A stretch of 52,838 nucleotides of DNA from Oligella ureolytica DSM 18253. Its GTDB lineage: Bacteria > Pseudomonadota > Gammaproteobacteria > Burkholderiales > Burkholderiaceae_B. Position 1 is the stretch's first letter. Every line of letters starts with the position of its first letter. Where the stretch lies: the NCBI RefSeq assembly GCF_000373745.1, contig NZ_KB892289.1, positions 183-53,020 of the forward strand, read 5' to 3'. The position numbers were made by a program, and so were the translations under genes. The notes below the pieces were generated by a model, which saw nothing but the letters and a program-made list of their open reading frames with translations, made no database searches and was not told where the DNA came from. Positions 6,501 to 16,222 of the stretch are shown here, one piece after another.

Positions 6501-9457
6501 TAGCAACGGCTGAAGATAAGCAAGGTCGTCTCGTCTCTAATAAGCAGAGTGCGTATTTTAGCGGTTGGGGTTGGTTGGGTTCGGCCGATCACGATCGTAT
6601 TGATATCGTAGCTGATCGTAAGAGCTATCAGCCGGGTGATACGGCTACCTTGCAGGTACGTATGCCGTTCCAAAAGGCGACGGCCTTAGTGGCAATTGAG
6701 CGCGCCGGTATCTTAGAGACACAAGTGCATGAGCTAAGCGCTGACGATCCTAATATTCGTATTGAGGTAGATAGTTATTGGTACCCTAATGTATATGTCT
6801 CAGTTATAGCGGTGCGCGGGCGTGTGACCGAGGCGGATACAAATGAGACACGGGATCGAATTAACGGTTTAATTGATTTAAATAAGCCTAGTTTTCGCTA
6901 CGGCATTGCGGAGCTTAAGATTGACGATCCGGATAAGCAGTTTGATTTGCAAATTACGCTTGACCAAGATAGCTATCAATTAAGAGAAACGGCCACTGCT
7001 AAGATTAAAGGGGTCTTGCAGGATGGCACGCCGGCCTCCAGAGCATCGGTTGCCTTAGCAGTTGTTGATGAAGCGTTGTTAGAGTTAGCTGAACATAATA
7101 GCGCTCATATCATTGACGGCATGCGACGCGAGCGAGGGTATGGCGTGACCACAGCAACGGCTCAATCCGAAGTCGTCGGGCGCCGTCACTACGGACGCAA
7201 GGCGGTCGCTGCTGGTGGGGCAGCCGCTGATTTTTCTAAGCAAGGCAGTACGCGAGAACTATTTGATACCTTATTGTTATGGCATCCATCAATCGAATTG
7301 GATGCCAATGGTGAGGCTACGATCCCTATCAGGCTCAATGACAGTATTTCCCGCTTCAAGGTGATTGCTGTAGGTGACTATGGGGTGGATCGTTTTGCTG
7401 AGGCGCAAGCTGAGTTTAGTAGTGCAAAAGACTTGCAGCTGATTTCCGGTCTACCGACAATGGTACGTGAGCAGGATAGATATGATTTAAGTCTGACCCT
7501 ACGCAATACCACCGACAGAGTATTGGACGTTGTCGTTGGGGGCAGTAGTCGTGGTGCTTTAAATAAAACCTTAAGTAATCAAAAGATTAGCCTGGGTGCA
7601 AAGCAGTCACAAACCATTACTTGGCCCGTCGATATCGCTGCGCAGTCAACTCATCATGTGGCTGATTCTTTGGTGGATGATGCTAAGGAAGTGATTAATT
7701 GGGATTTCTTTGCTATAGAGCAAGTGACTGAAGCGAATGAAGCGATGGCGTTGGGTGATCGTATCCATGTCACTCAGAAATTGCAGCCCTTAGTTCCAAT
7801 CACGGTACGTCAGTCGACGATGTTACAACTTGACGGTACAGCCGCGACTGGCACCCTGAGTTTGGGCTTGCCTGATCGGGCTTTAGCGCTGGATGGGCAG
7901 CCTCTCGGTGGTGTGACAGTGCAGCTGCAAAGCAGTTTATTGGGGCAAAGTGATGAGTTAAGGCAGTGGTTTGCCAGTTATCCCTACACGTGCTATGAGC
8001 AATTGGCTGCAATTGCAGTGGGCTTGGATGATCAAAAAGCGTGGGACAATCTGATGCTGGAGTTACCGCAGTACCTGGATTCTCAGGGGCTGGTGAAATA
8101 TTTTCCTAGTGCGAGGATTAAGGGCGATACAAACTTAACAGCCCATTTGCTCAGTCTGGCGGTTCATAGTCAGCGTATTGGTCTCAACTTTGACATTCCG
8201 ACAGAGTATAAAGAGCGTATGCTAAGGGGCTTGGAGGCGTCGTTTGAAGGGCGTGTGAACCACCCATATCCTCAAGAATTATGGCGCTGGAGTAGCCGAT
8301 TAGCTGCGCTGACGGCCTTAGCCGAATACGGTCAAATAACATCAGGTGCCGCGCTCTCATTTTATGAGCAACACGATCAATGGACGATGAGTGATTGGAT
8401 TAATTGGTTAATCATTGCCAAGCGCATAGAGGATCCAGCAATGGCTCAAATTGCCAATGAGGCAAAAGCTAATTTATTGACTGTATTAAGTCGAGAAGGG
8501 CAATTACTGGTTCCGCAGTCTAATGACTTAAGCAATACCTGGTGGAATATGTATAGTCGTGAAGCCAATCTCGCTAAATTACTCTTTGTCGTGGCCGATG
8601 ATGAGAGCTGGTCGGCAGATATTCCTTATTTATTAAAAGGCCTGGTGAGTCTACAACTGGATAGCGGTCACTGGGGAACGACGGTTGCCAATACTTACGC
8701 TAAGCTAGCCATGAAGCACTATGCACTGACTCATGAAGTAGTGACTCCGGTCGGGCAGTTTGAAGCCGCGTTGAATCATGTCACATCAGATAGTGAGGCA
8801 GTCGAGTCATTGCGGGCAGAAATAACGGCAGAGAGTTTTGTCGACAATGACGTGATAAAGCTTGAACCGTTGTCTTGGGCAAGTAAAGAGGACAATCAAC
8901 TAAGTTTAGATTTTGTTGGTGAAGGTAGTTTGTGGGCTACTGTCAGCGCGCATGCGGCAGTTCCATTAGTTGAAGCGAGCTATGCCGGCTATCAGTTAGA
9001 TCGTCAGGTCTTGCCCGTGGTTCAGCAAATAGAGGGTCAATGGACGCAGGGCGATGTTTACAAAGTGCAGCTAACGATTCAGGCTAATTCACCAATGACG
9101 TGGGTTGTTCTTAATGACCCTATCCCTAGCGGTGCGACCATTTTAGGTTCAGGCCTAGGTCGTGACAGTGCCATTTTACAAGCGCAGTCTGCGCAAACGA
9201 CTACTGATAATCAGGAGGAGGGTAAGGATTCTTATGATGACTGGCAACGTTGGCCAAGCTTTGTCGAACGTGGCAGCGATAGTTATAAAGTATATTATGA
9301 CTATCTCGATCAGGGAGAAACAACACTTGAATATACGGTGCGATTGAATCATTCAGGAGAGTTTAACTTACCGCCGACACGCGTTGAGGCCTTGTACAAT
9401 CCGGATGTGTATGGTGAATGGCCAAATAGCGACGTGTTTAACGTGTTTGCGAAGTAG
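3512..9457 (+). CDS. Bacterial alpha-2-macroglobulin with thioester motif (YfhM-like)
   Basis: A 1981-residue exported protein of the bacterial A2M family, thought to trap host or rival proteases in the periplasm by covalent capture. It has an N-terminal signal peptide (SLFAFFGVAMLGGAAGA, cleavage near residue 29). The MG2 region begins near residue 530 (NLAVHIKYSAENFLVWVTRL) and the conserved A2M domain near 1255 (LLLWHPSIELDANGEATIPI). The thioester motif Cys1494-Tyr-Glu-Gln1497 lies in the helical TED domain (SYPYTCYEQLAA). Unlike E. coli YfhM there is no lipobox cysteine, so it appears soluble or non-lipidated. It is also longer than YfhM (about 1650). AGGAG precedes the ATG. pbpC follows after 10 nt, the classic pairing. 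Confidence 0.93.
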   Translation: MSKRFKSLSCRLSLFAFFGVAMLGGAAGAQPAVTTVVPSDTVAKADFVRIGFDQEVMQLGSEVADPFVVECEGARVEGSGKWPDNRIWQYDFADAIVEPQNCLIRSNPEFSDLNGERLEDSQYTFTTGSLHVRARPWPGSEPINEDQRFILTFNGVVPDEQLEQHGYCAVDGVGERLPLRVLAASEAEPYLDMVWSRDNPDWTKVVHCGRRLPTDAEMSLVLGADLSTEFEHRLGKTARFEYQVRAPFEAQIRCQRLRQGAPCMPLSDIQIGFNALVDTEQLKQLRLRVNGEWRAPDTTGERDGYDSNIANEAVFSGPFPEQAELQLQVAEGFHDDLDRKLANLADVSQPFTLDEFPPLAKFAKQAFGIYELFEEADEAVAVIPVTQRRLARDQQSEANYLNSLSTKNDIEVMRWLTRFSRLDERTVDTTALQDIMTDRGEVRWGNQDTPTVDTRSMSIFSAEQADLQQVKLPQMASMEGGDAQVIGIPLERSGFYVLELSSPTLGGALLADENDLMYVRTTALVTNLAVHIKYSAENFLVWVTRLDTGEPVANATVNISSCQAKLLHSGVTDEQGRLYLSQALESTEACYGSDIGDYFVSASIDQEHPAAQGVEQYSFALSSWTDGIEPWRFNLSNYLYRDSDRGRLVEHSFFDRPLYQRGQLVAMKHYLRALDRYDLALPRSSELPDRIRVTHQGSGDHYDFNVQWLPSPSGGLSATTYWSLPKGAKLGRYGVSYLRQGKEVLQSAQTFRVEEFKVPFLTGSMQLTADGQASSLVAPDSLTVDLQLNYISGGAAGNWNTDVSAMIGDTALRFKQYPDYQFAATLPGEDPLAVEEEPQTDRIFLKQHALALDEQGRGHLVIEDTPSIKNVSRVRVENSFMDPNGELQTIQQSAVLWPADLAIGMQVDSFDQGDVSAHIDLVLLDASGSALANHLVSIRALQTHYFAVRKRLVGGFYSYDSKQQTEELAQVCEGQTDAEGKFSCEVNEQFKGSITFLATAEDKQGRLVSNKQSAYFSGWGWLGSADHDRIDIVADRKSYQPGDTATLQVRMPFQKATALVAIERAGILETQVHELSADDPNIRIEVDSYWYPNVYVSVIAVRGRVTEADTNETRDRINGLIDLNKPSFRYGIAELKIDDPDKQFDLQITLDQDSYQLRETATAKIKGVLQDGTPASRASVALAVVDEALLELAEHNSAHIIDGMRRERGYGVTTATAQSEVVGRRHYGRKAVAAGGAAADFSKQGSTRELFDTLLLWHPSIELDANGEATIPIRLNDSISRFKVIAVGDYGVDRFAEAQAEFSSAKDLQLISGLPTMVREQDRYDLSLTLRNTTDRVLDVVVGGSSRGALNKTLSNQKISLGAKQSQTITWPVDIAAQSTHHVADSLVDDAKEVINWDFFAIEQVTEANEAMALGDRIHVTQKLQPLVPITVRQSTMLQLDGTAATGTLSLGLPDRALALDGQPLGGVTVQLQSSLLGQSDELRQWFASYPYTCYEQLAAIAVGLDDQKAWDNLMLELPQYLDSQGLVKYFPSARIKGDTNLTAHLLSLAVHSQRIGLNFDIPTEYKERMLRGLEASFEGRVNHPYPQELWRWSSRLAALTALAEYGQITSGAALSFYEQHDQWTMSDWINWLIIAKRIEDPAMAQIANEAKANLLTVLSREGQLLVPQSNDLSNTWWNMYSREANLAKLLFVVADDESWSADIPYLLKGLVSLQLDSGHWGTTVANTYAKLAMKHYALTHEVVTPVGQFEAALNHVTSDSEAVESLRAEITAESFVDNDVIKLEPLSWASKEDNQLSLDFVGEGSLWATVSAHAAVPLVEASYAGYQLDRQVLPVVQQIEGQWTQGDVYKVQLTIQANSPMTWVVLNDPIPSGATILGSGLGRDSAILQAQSAQTTTDNQEEGKDSYDDWQRWPSFVERGSDSYKVYYDYLDQGETTLEYTVRLNHSGEFNLPPTRVEALYNPDVYGEWPNSDVFNVFAK

Positions 9458-9467
9458 CTAATGTCAC

Positions 9468-11729
9468 ATGATAAGCACCAGGATACAGGGCGTTGCCTCT
9501 AAGTCAAAACGCGCATTAAGGTATGGAGCCTATGGCCTGTTGGGCTTTGGCCTGTGCGTGGGTATAGGCTTGGTGATCGGACGGGTGGTATTGCAGCAGT
9601 CTGCCCCTGACAAGATGCCAAGCTTTGTCGATACGCGTACGGCTGCTGACTCCTCTTATATCAACGTCTTGGATCGGCAGGGTTTTGTTCTTGATAAAAT
9701 TCGCCAAGATTTTACGATGCGACGAGGTGAATGGCTATCGCTGAGTGAGGTATCACCTAGTTTTATTGAAGCTATTCTCATTTCAGAGGATAAGCGTTTT
9801 TATGCACATCGGGGTGTTGATTGGTGGGCTTTATTTAATGCGACACAATACCATTTATTGGATAAGGTAAAAGGGCTTATTAGCCCGTCGGAACCGACAA
9901 CGATGGGGCGTGGCGGTGCCTCCGGAATCTCTATGCAGTTGGCCTCCATGCTTAATTCAACTCTGCAAGCCCAAGGTGTTCGCAGCTATGAGCAAAAGTG
10001 GTATCAATTAGCCGCCGCTTTGGCATTAGAAGCGTCGTGGTCCAAAGAAGAGATACTTGAAGCCTATATTAACCTGTTGCCGTTTAGAGGGGAGGTGGTT
10101 GGTTTATCAGCGGCTGCAGAGGTCTTTTATGGTAAATATGCCTTTGGCCTCAATCCTCGTGAGTCAGCTCTTTTAGCTGCAATGGCTCGTGCACCGAATG
10201 CGCCAATGGAGCGTTTAACTGAGCGCAGCTGTGATTTATTAGAGAAAATGAATCATGCTGCTCAGTGCAATGGCTTAGCTTATTTTGTCAGCTACTATTT
10301 GCATTTGCCACATCCTGAGGTATTGGACCGTCATCATGATGCGCCACACATCGCACGATATGCCCGACAATGGGCCAACCTCAACGACAAGAAGGCAGTT
10401 CAAACAACCCTTGACGCTGCTTTACAAAGACACAGTCAAGCAGTGATCACATCGCACCTGAGGGAATTAAGTGATGAGTCGGTTCAGGACGCGGCGGTTG
10501 TGGTCTTAGATAATCATAGCGGCGATATATTAGCCTATATCGGTTCTTCCGCTACGATGAGTCACGCCGCAGAGGTAGATCATGTACGTGCCCCACGACA
10601 AGTAGCCTCAACCCTCAAGCCTTTTTTATATTCGCAAGTCATCGATGAGCGACGATTAACCGCAGCCAGTTTATTAAATGATTCGCCGATTAATTTATTA
10701 GCCGGTGAGGGCTTATATATTCCCCAAAATCATGATCGGCGTTTTGCCGGTTGGGTGAGTTTGCGCGTTGCTTTGGCGTCTTCACTTAATATCCCTGCGG
10801 TTAGGAGTATCGTGAGCCTCGGGGTAGGTGCTTTTTATACTAAGCTCAAAGAAATGGATTTGCCCTTAGAAAAAAATAGTGAGTTTTATGGCTATAGCTT
10901 AGCGTTGGGCGCAGCAGATATGGATTTATTAAGTCTGACCAATGCCTATCGCACCTTGGCAAATCGAGGCGTGTATAGCCAAGTGCAGTGGCACCGGCAG
11001 GAGCTCGTTGATGAGGTGAAGCGTCGAGTTTTTTCACCCGAAGCCGTGTGGATCATCGGTGATATCCTGTCTGATCGACAAGCCAGAGCTTATACCTTCG
11101 GACTGGATAGTGTATTGACGACACCTTTTTGGACAGCGGTCAAAACCGGTACCAGTAAAGATATGCGGGATAATTGGACGGTCGGTTGGTCTGAACACTA
11201 TACCGTGGGTGTGTGGGTGGGTAATAACGATGGCCGCAGCATGCAGCAGGTGCTGGGGGTCAGCGGCGCAGGTCCGATTTGGCGTGATGTGATGCGCTAT
11301 CTGCATCAGCAGCGCGATTCTCACGCACCATTAAGGCCTAAGCAAGTCGTGGCGACTAGAGTTCAGTTTGTCGGTGTGGATGAAGCGCCGCGCCAGGAGT
11401 ATTTTTTAGAAGGAACAGAAATGCAGCGGGTCGTGGCGTTGACCTCGACAGAGCATTACACGAGTACTCGTCTTAAAATAGAAGCGCCGATCGATGGGAC
11501 GATATTGGCGTTGGATCCGGATATCCCGCGTAATGCGCAAAAGCTGTATTTAAAAGCCACTATTCCGGCGGCAGACCCTAGAGCAGATACCATCAGCTGG
11601 TATATTGATGATATTCATATAGGTCATGGTGCCGGTAACTTCTGGTCACCACGTCGGGGCACTCATCGTATTACGCTAAAAGATGAAAATGCTAAGGTAG
11701 TAGATGAAGTAGTTATTTCAGTAAGATAA
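9468..11729 (+). CDS. pbpC: Penicillin-binding protein 1C (bifunctional)
   Basis: A 753-residue bitopic inner-membrane peptidoglycan synthase. One TM helix lies at about residues 20-42 (YGAYGLLGFGLCVGIGLVIG). The GT51 glycosyltransferase follows, with E107 in EDKRFYAHRGVDWWAL and the GGASGISMQLASML motif. The transpeptidase has S381 in STLKPF, SSLN and K559 in KTGT. The C-terminal ~90 residues (from about IEAPIDGTILALDPDIP) are the BiPBP_C beta-sandwich typical of PBP1C. It starts 10 nt after the A2M gene with no strong ribosome site, suggesting translational coupling. PBP1C is proposed to repair the wall while A2M traps the attacking protease. Confidence 0.94.
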   Translation: MISTRIQGVASKSKRALRYGAYGLLGFGLCVGIGLVIGRVVLQQSAPDKMPSFVDTRTAADSSYINVLDRQGFVLDKIRQDFTMRRGEWLSLSEVSPSFIEAILISEDKRFYAHRGVDWWALFNATQYHLLDKVKGLISPSEPTTMGRGGASGISMQLASMLNSTLQAQGVRSYEQKWYQLAAALALEASWSKEEILEAYINLLPFRGEVVGLSAAAEVFYGKYAFGLNPRESALLAAMARAPNAPMERLTERSCDLLEKMNHAAQCNGLAYFVSYYLHLPHPEVLDRHHDAPHIARYARQWANLNDKKAVQTTLDAALQRHSQAVITSHLRELSDESVQDAAVVVLDNHSGDILAYIGSSATMSHAAEVDHVRAPRQVASTLKPFLYSQVIDERRLTAASLLNDSPINLLAGEGLYIPQNHDRRFAGWVSLRVALASSLNIPAVRSIVSLGVGAFYTKLKEMDLPLEKNSEFYGYSLALGAADMDLLSLTNAYRTLANRGVYSQVQWHRQELVDEVKRRVFSPEAVWIIGDILSDRQARAYTFGLDSVLTTPFWTAVKTGTSKDMRDNWTVGWSEHYTVGVWVGNNDGRSMQQVLGVSGAGPIWRDVMRYLHQQRDSHAPLRPKQVVATRVQFVGVDEAPRQEYFLEGTEMQRVVALTSTEHYTSTRLKIEAPIDGTILALDPDIPRNAQKLYLKATIPAADPRADTISWYIDDIHIGHGAGNFWSPRRGTHRITLKDENAKVVDEVVISVR

Positions 11730-11748
11730 GCGATTAGGAGAATTATTT

Positions 11749-12567
11749 ATGACTCACGCTACGTTAAAAGTCGCAGTGGCGCAGTTTCCGGGCACGAATA
11801 AAATCGAGGAAAATAAAAAGTATATATCCGAGTTGAGTCAGCAGGCTGCTGATCGAGGGGTTGAGCTATTGGTATTTCCCGAAGCTGCGATGTGCTCTTT
11901 TAGCTCTGATCTAGCGGACTTACAAGCCATAGCGACTGAGCATTCGCCGGCCTTCATTGAGTTCATGCAAGCTCTTGCGCAACAGCATAGTTTTGCCATT
12001 GTGGTAGGCGTATTAAGCGCTTCTGAGGTGACAGCAGATGAGCGCGTGGTTAATCAGTTGCTGGCCATTGATTTAAACGGTGAGATAATAAGTCGTTATA
12101 CCAAAGTACATCTTTATGATGCCTTTAGTTTTAAAGAATCAGATAAGGTACAGCCGGGAATGATTTACCCTGATAATCGTGAACTCAGCTTATTTAAACT
12201 GAATGACTTTACGATCGGCTTAGTCAACTGCTATGACTTACGCTTTCCGGAGCTCTCCCGAAAGCTTGCCGTTGCCGGGGCAGATATCTTATCCCTAAGT
12301 GCTGCTTGGTTAGCCGGCCCTTACAAAGAAAGCCATTGGGAGGTTTTGTCTCGTGCCCGTGCGATTGAAAATACCTGCTATGTGTTAGCCTGTGGTCAAA
12401 CCGGACCAAAAAATATCGGTCAAAGCATGATCATTGACCCGATGGGGGCGATACTGGCCGGAGCAGGTGAGGAACCGGGGTTGATCATACAGACGCTCAC
12501 CAAAGAACGAGTGCATAAAGTACGGGAGATTCTGCCTTGCTTAGAAAACCGCCGTTATCATGTTTAG
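11749..12567 (+). CDS. Carbon-nitrogen hydrolase (nitrilase superfamily amidase)
   Basis: A 272-residue cytosolic enzyme of the nitrilase superfamily with the full catalytic triad: Glu45 (VFPEAAMCSF), Lys119 (RYTKVHLYDAF) and Cys161 (VNCYDLRFPE). The second Glu that many members have falls within FKESDKVQPG. It would hydrolyse a small C-N amide; the VHLYDAF and NCYDLRFPELSRKLA context resembles Nit-type omega-amidase or deaminated-glutathione amidase relatives, but the substrate cannot be read from sequence. It has its own site (AGGAG, 7 nt before ATG), 19 nt after pbpC, so it is likely the third gene of that operon. No link to A2M function is established. Confidence 0.88.
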   Translation: MTHATLKVAVAQFPGTNKIEENKKYISELSQQAADRGVELLVFPEAAMCSFSSDLADLQAIATEHSPAFIEFMQALAQQHSFAIVVGVLSASEVTADERVVNQLLAIDLNGEIISRYTKVHLYDAFSFKESDKVQPGMIYPDNRELSLFKLNDFTIGLVNCYDLRFPELSRKLAVAGADILSLSAAWLAGPYKESHWEVLSRARAIENTCYVLACGQTGPKNIGQSMIIDPMGAILAGAGEEPGLIIQTLTKERVHKVREILPCLENRRYHV

Positions 12568-12658
12568 CTTGTAGTTAATCGGCATATGCGTTTTATCAAC
12601 GTGCTAAAATTACCCTAGTTAAGAATCATTACTATTTAAATTTGTTTAGGAGAATTTG

Positions 12659-13723
12659 ATGGCATTAGTCTCTATGCGTCAGTTATTGGATCATGCTGCT
12701 GAGCATGGTTATGGTATTCCTGCTTTTAACGTAAATAACTTAGAGCAGGTTCAGGCAATTATGGAAGCCGCTAAAGAAACTGATAGCCCGGTCATTATGC
12801 AGGCTTCTGCCGGTGCTCGTAAGTATGCCGGAGAGGGCTTTCTCAAGCACTTAATTCAAGCAGCTGTTGAGTCCTATCCTGAGATCCCGGTCGTCATGCA
12901 CCAAGACCATGGTCAGTCACCGGATGTCTGTCGTGGTGCGATTGATTTGGGCTTTAGTAGTGTGATGATGGATGGTTCGTTAGAAGCCGATGGCAAGACC
13001 GTGGCTGATTACGAGTACAACGTTGACGTAACCCGTCAGGTCACTGAGATGGCTCACAAGCTCGGCGTCAGTGTTGAGGGTGAATTAGGGGTCCTCGGTT
13101 CGTTAGAAACAATGCAAGGCGACAAAGAGGACGGTCACGGTGCTGAGGGTACATTAACTCTTGATCAGTTATTGACCGACCCTGAGCAAGCCGTCGATTT
13201 TGTTAAGCGTACGCAGGTTGATGCCTTGGCCATTGCCATTGGTACGAGTCATGGTGCGTACAAATTCACGCGCAAGCCGACCGGCGATATCCTATCAATT
13301 CAGCGAATCAAAGAAATTCACGAGCGTTTACCTAATACTCACTTAGTGATGCACGGTAGTTCTAGCGTACCTCAGGAGTTGCTGGCTGAGATTCGTGAGT
13401 TTGGTGGTGATATGAAAGAAACTTACGGTGTACCGGTCGAAGAGATTCAAGAAGCCATCAAGCATGGCGTTCGCAAGGTCAATATCGATACCGATATTCG
13501 TTTGGCAATGACTGCTGCGGTGCGTCGTTTCTTAGCCGAAAATCCGTCAAAATTCGACCCACGTGAGTTTAATAAGCCTGCGCGTGAAGCCGCTAAGCAA
13601 ATTTGTATTGCGCGCTACGAAGCGTTTGGTACTGCCGGTCATGCCTCTAAAATCAAGCCGATTTCTTTAGATGAGATGGCTGCGTTGTATGCTGCCGGTG
13701 ATTTGTATCAAAAAACAATTTAA
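12659..13723 (+). CDS. fba: Fructose-bisphosphate aldolase, class II
   Basis: A 354-residue zinc-dependent aldolase (Calvin-cycle subtype, as in many betaproteobacteria) that interconverts fructose 1,6-bisphosphate with glyceraldehyde-3-phosphate and dihydroxyacetone phosphate. The start [20 protein letters not shown] and [12 protein letters not shown] are characteristic. The zinc and active-site region [21 protein letters not shown] and [10 protein letters not shown] are all present, as is [11 protein letters not shown] near the phosphate site. The ATG at 12659 is preceded by AGGAG at 12648-12652. It is monocistronic and followed by a strong terminator. Confidence 0.96.
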   Translation: MALVSMRQLLDHAAEHGYGIPAFNVNNLEQVQAIMEAAKETDSPVIMQASAGARKYAGEGFLKHLIQAAVESYPEIPVVMHQDHGQSPDVCRGAIDLGFSSVMMDGSLEADGKTVADYEYNVDVTRQVTEMAHKLGVSVEGELGVLGSLETMQGDKEDGHGAEGTLTLDQLLTDPEQAVDFVKRTQVDALAIAIGTSHGAYKFTRKPTGDILSIQRIKEIHERLPNTHLVMHGSSSVPQELLAEIREFGGDMKETYGVPVEEIQEAIKHGVRKVNIDTDIRLAMTAAVRRFLAENPSKFDPREFNKPAREAAKQICIARYEAFGTAGHASKIKPISLDEMAALYAAGDLYQKTI

Positions 13724-13788
13724 TCTGTCATTGATATCGTGCGCATGGCCTGGCGCTAGCTAGGGCTAATGTGCATGATACAACCAGC

Positions 13789-13839
13789 AACCCCCAGCAA
13801 TCGGAACATAATAGATCCGCTGCTTGGGGGTTTCTTTTT
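13789..13839 (+). terminator. Intrinsic terminator after fba
   Basis: AACCCCCAGCA (13789-13799) pairs with TGCTTGGGGGTT (13821-13832), one base bulged, followed by TCTTTTT. It lies 65 nt after the fba stop. Confidence 0.85.
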
Positions 13840-13865
13840 ATACCTCACTAAGGTGTTAGCCTTGT

Positions 13866-13871
13866 TATAAT
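13866..13871 (+). promoter_or_regulatory. Candidate -10 box for serS
   Basis: TATAAT occurs 72 nt before the serS ATG and just after the fba terminator, where a new promoter is needed. No good TTGACA is seen 16-18 nt upstream, so strength is uncertain. Confidence 0.4.
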
Positions 13872-13943
13872 TAGGCTTTAGTTAGGATACTTAAGCAACT
13901 AAGAATCACTGTATTAGATAATCACTCAATGGATAGAATGTAA

Positions 13944-15290
<1,347 letters not shown>

Positions 15291-15332
15291 GCAGCACAAA
15301 TCATTTAGCTTAGTAAGCAAAGGATTTTATAC

Positions 15333-16121
15333 ATGTTATTTTTACTTTCACCAGCAAAGAAATTGGATTACGACAGCCCGTTGGCGGCTGATTATCCCTT
15401 TGAGCAGCCGCTATTTGTCGAGCAAGCGGTTGAGTTGATCGAGGTGTTAAAAACCAAAACTGAGCAAGACATCGCTGATTTGATGAAGCTTAGCGAGAGC
15501 TTGGCTGCACTCAATGTTGAACGCTATCACCAATGGGAGCCGACCTTTGACCAGACCAATTCGCGTCAGGCCATTCTGGCTTTTAATGGCGACGTCTACG
15601 AGGGTCTCGAAGCTCCCACATTAACTAAATCGCAGCTTGAATGGACTAATGAGCACGTGTTTATTCTGAGTGGTTTGTATGGGGTGCTAAGACCGATGGA
15701 TTTAATGCGTCCTTATCGTCTAGAGATGGGTACGCGTTTAGAGACAGACAAGGGCAAAAACCTCTATGAGTTTTGGGATACGCAACTTGCTGAATTTATT
15801 AATCAGAGTTTAGCCAATCACAAGAATCAAGTAGTCGTAAATTTGGCCTCCGAGGAGTATTTTAAAGCGGTTAAGAAAAATGCACTTAACTATCCTGTTG
15901 TTCAATGTGTTTTCAAAGAAGAGCGTGACGGTGTCTATAAAATCATTAGCTTTAGTGCGAAACGCGCGCGCGGTTTGATGTGTCGCTATGCCATTGAAAA
16001 TGAGATTGATACAGTAGATGGTCTAAAAGACTTTGATTTAGAGGGTTATACATATGATGCTGCCACCTCTACCGAAGACAGCTTAGTGTTCTTAAGACCA
16101 GATCAACGAAAAGCTAAGTAA
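15333..16121 (+). CDS. yaaA: Peroxide stress protein YaaA (DUF328)
   Basis: A 262-residue protein of the YaaA/DUF328 family, which in E. coli lowers free iron during hydrogen peroxide stress and binds DNA. It opens with the family motif LFLLSPAKKLDYDSP and contains AFNGDVYEGLEA, SGLYGVLRPMDLMRPYRLEM, NLASEEYFKAV and the conserved SFSAKRARGLMCRYAI segment. Length is normal. It follows serS by 42 nt and may be co-transcribed; it ends at a bidirectional terminator. Confidence 0.95.
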   Translation: MLFLLSPAKKLDYDSPLAADYPFEQPLFVEQAVELIEVLKTKTEQDIADLMKLSESLAALNVERYHQWEPTFDQTNSRQAILAFNGDVYEGLEAPTLTKSQLEWTNEHVFILSGLYGVLRPMDLMRPYRLEMGTRLETDKGKNLYEFWDTQLAEFINQSLANHKNQVVVNLASEEYFKAVKKNALNYPVVQCVFKEERDGVYKIISFSAKRARGLMCRYAIENEIDTVDGLKDFDLEGYTYDAATSTEDSLVFLRPDQRKAK

Positions 16122-16139
16122 GTCATCTATTTGAACCAC

Positions 16140-16180
16140 AAAAAAGCCAGTCACTTAAATTAACAGTGACTGGCTTTTTG
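16140..16180. terminator. Bidirectional terminator between yaaA and the TRAP operon
   Basis: AAAAAGCCAGTCACT (16141-16155) and AGTGACTGGCTTTTT (16165-16179) form a perfect 15-bp stem with a 9-nt loop, with A and T tails usable on both strands. Confidence 0.92.
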
Positions 16181-16222
16181 CTTGTGATTGATATATTAGG
16201 CGTCTCGTCTAATTAGTTATAG

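Noticed and set aside
3626-8012. Several 60-77 residue ORFs antisense to the A2M gene
   Set aside because: All are fully inside a well-supported 1981-residue gene and lack ribosome sites and homology.
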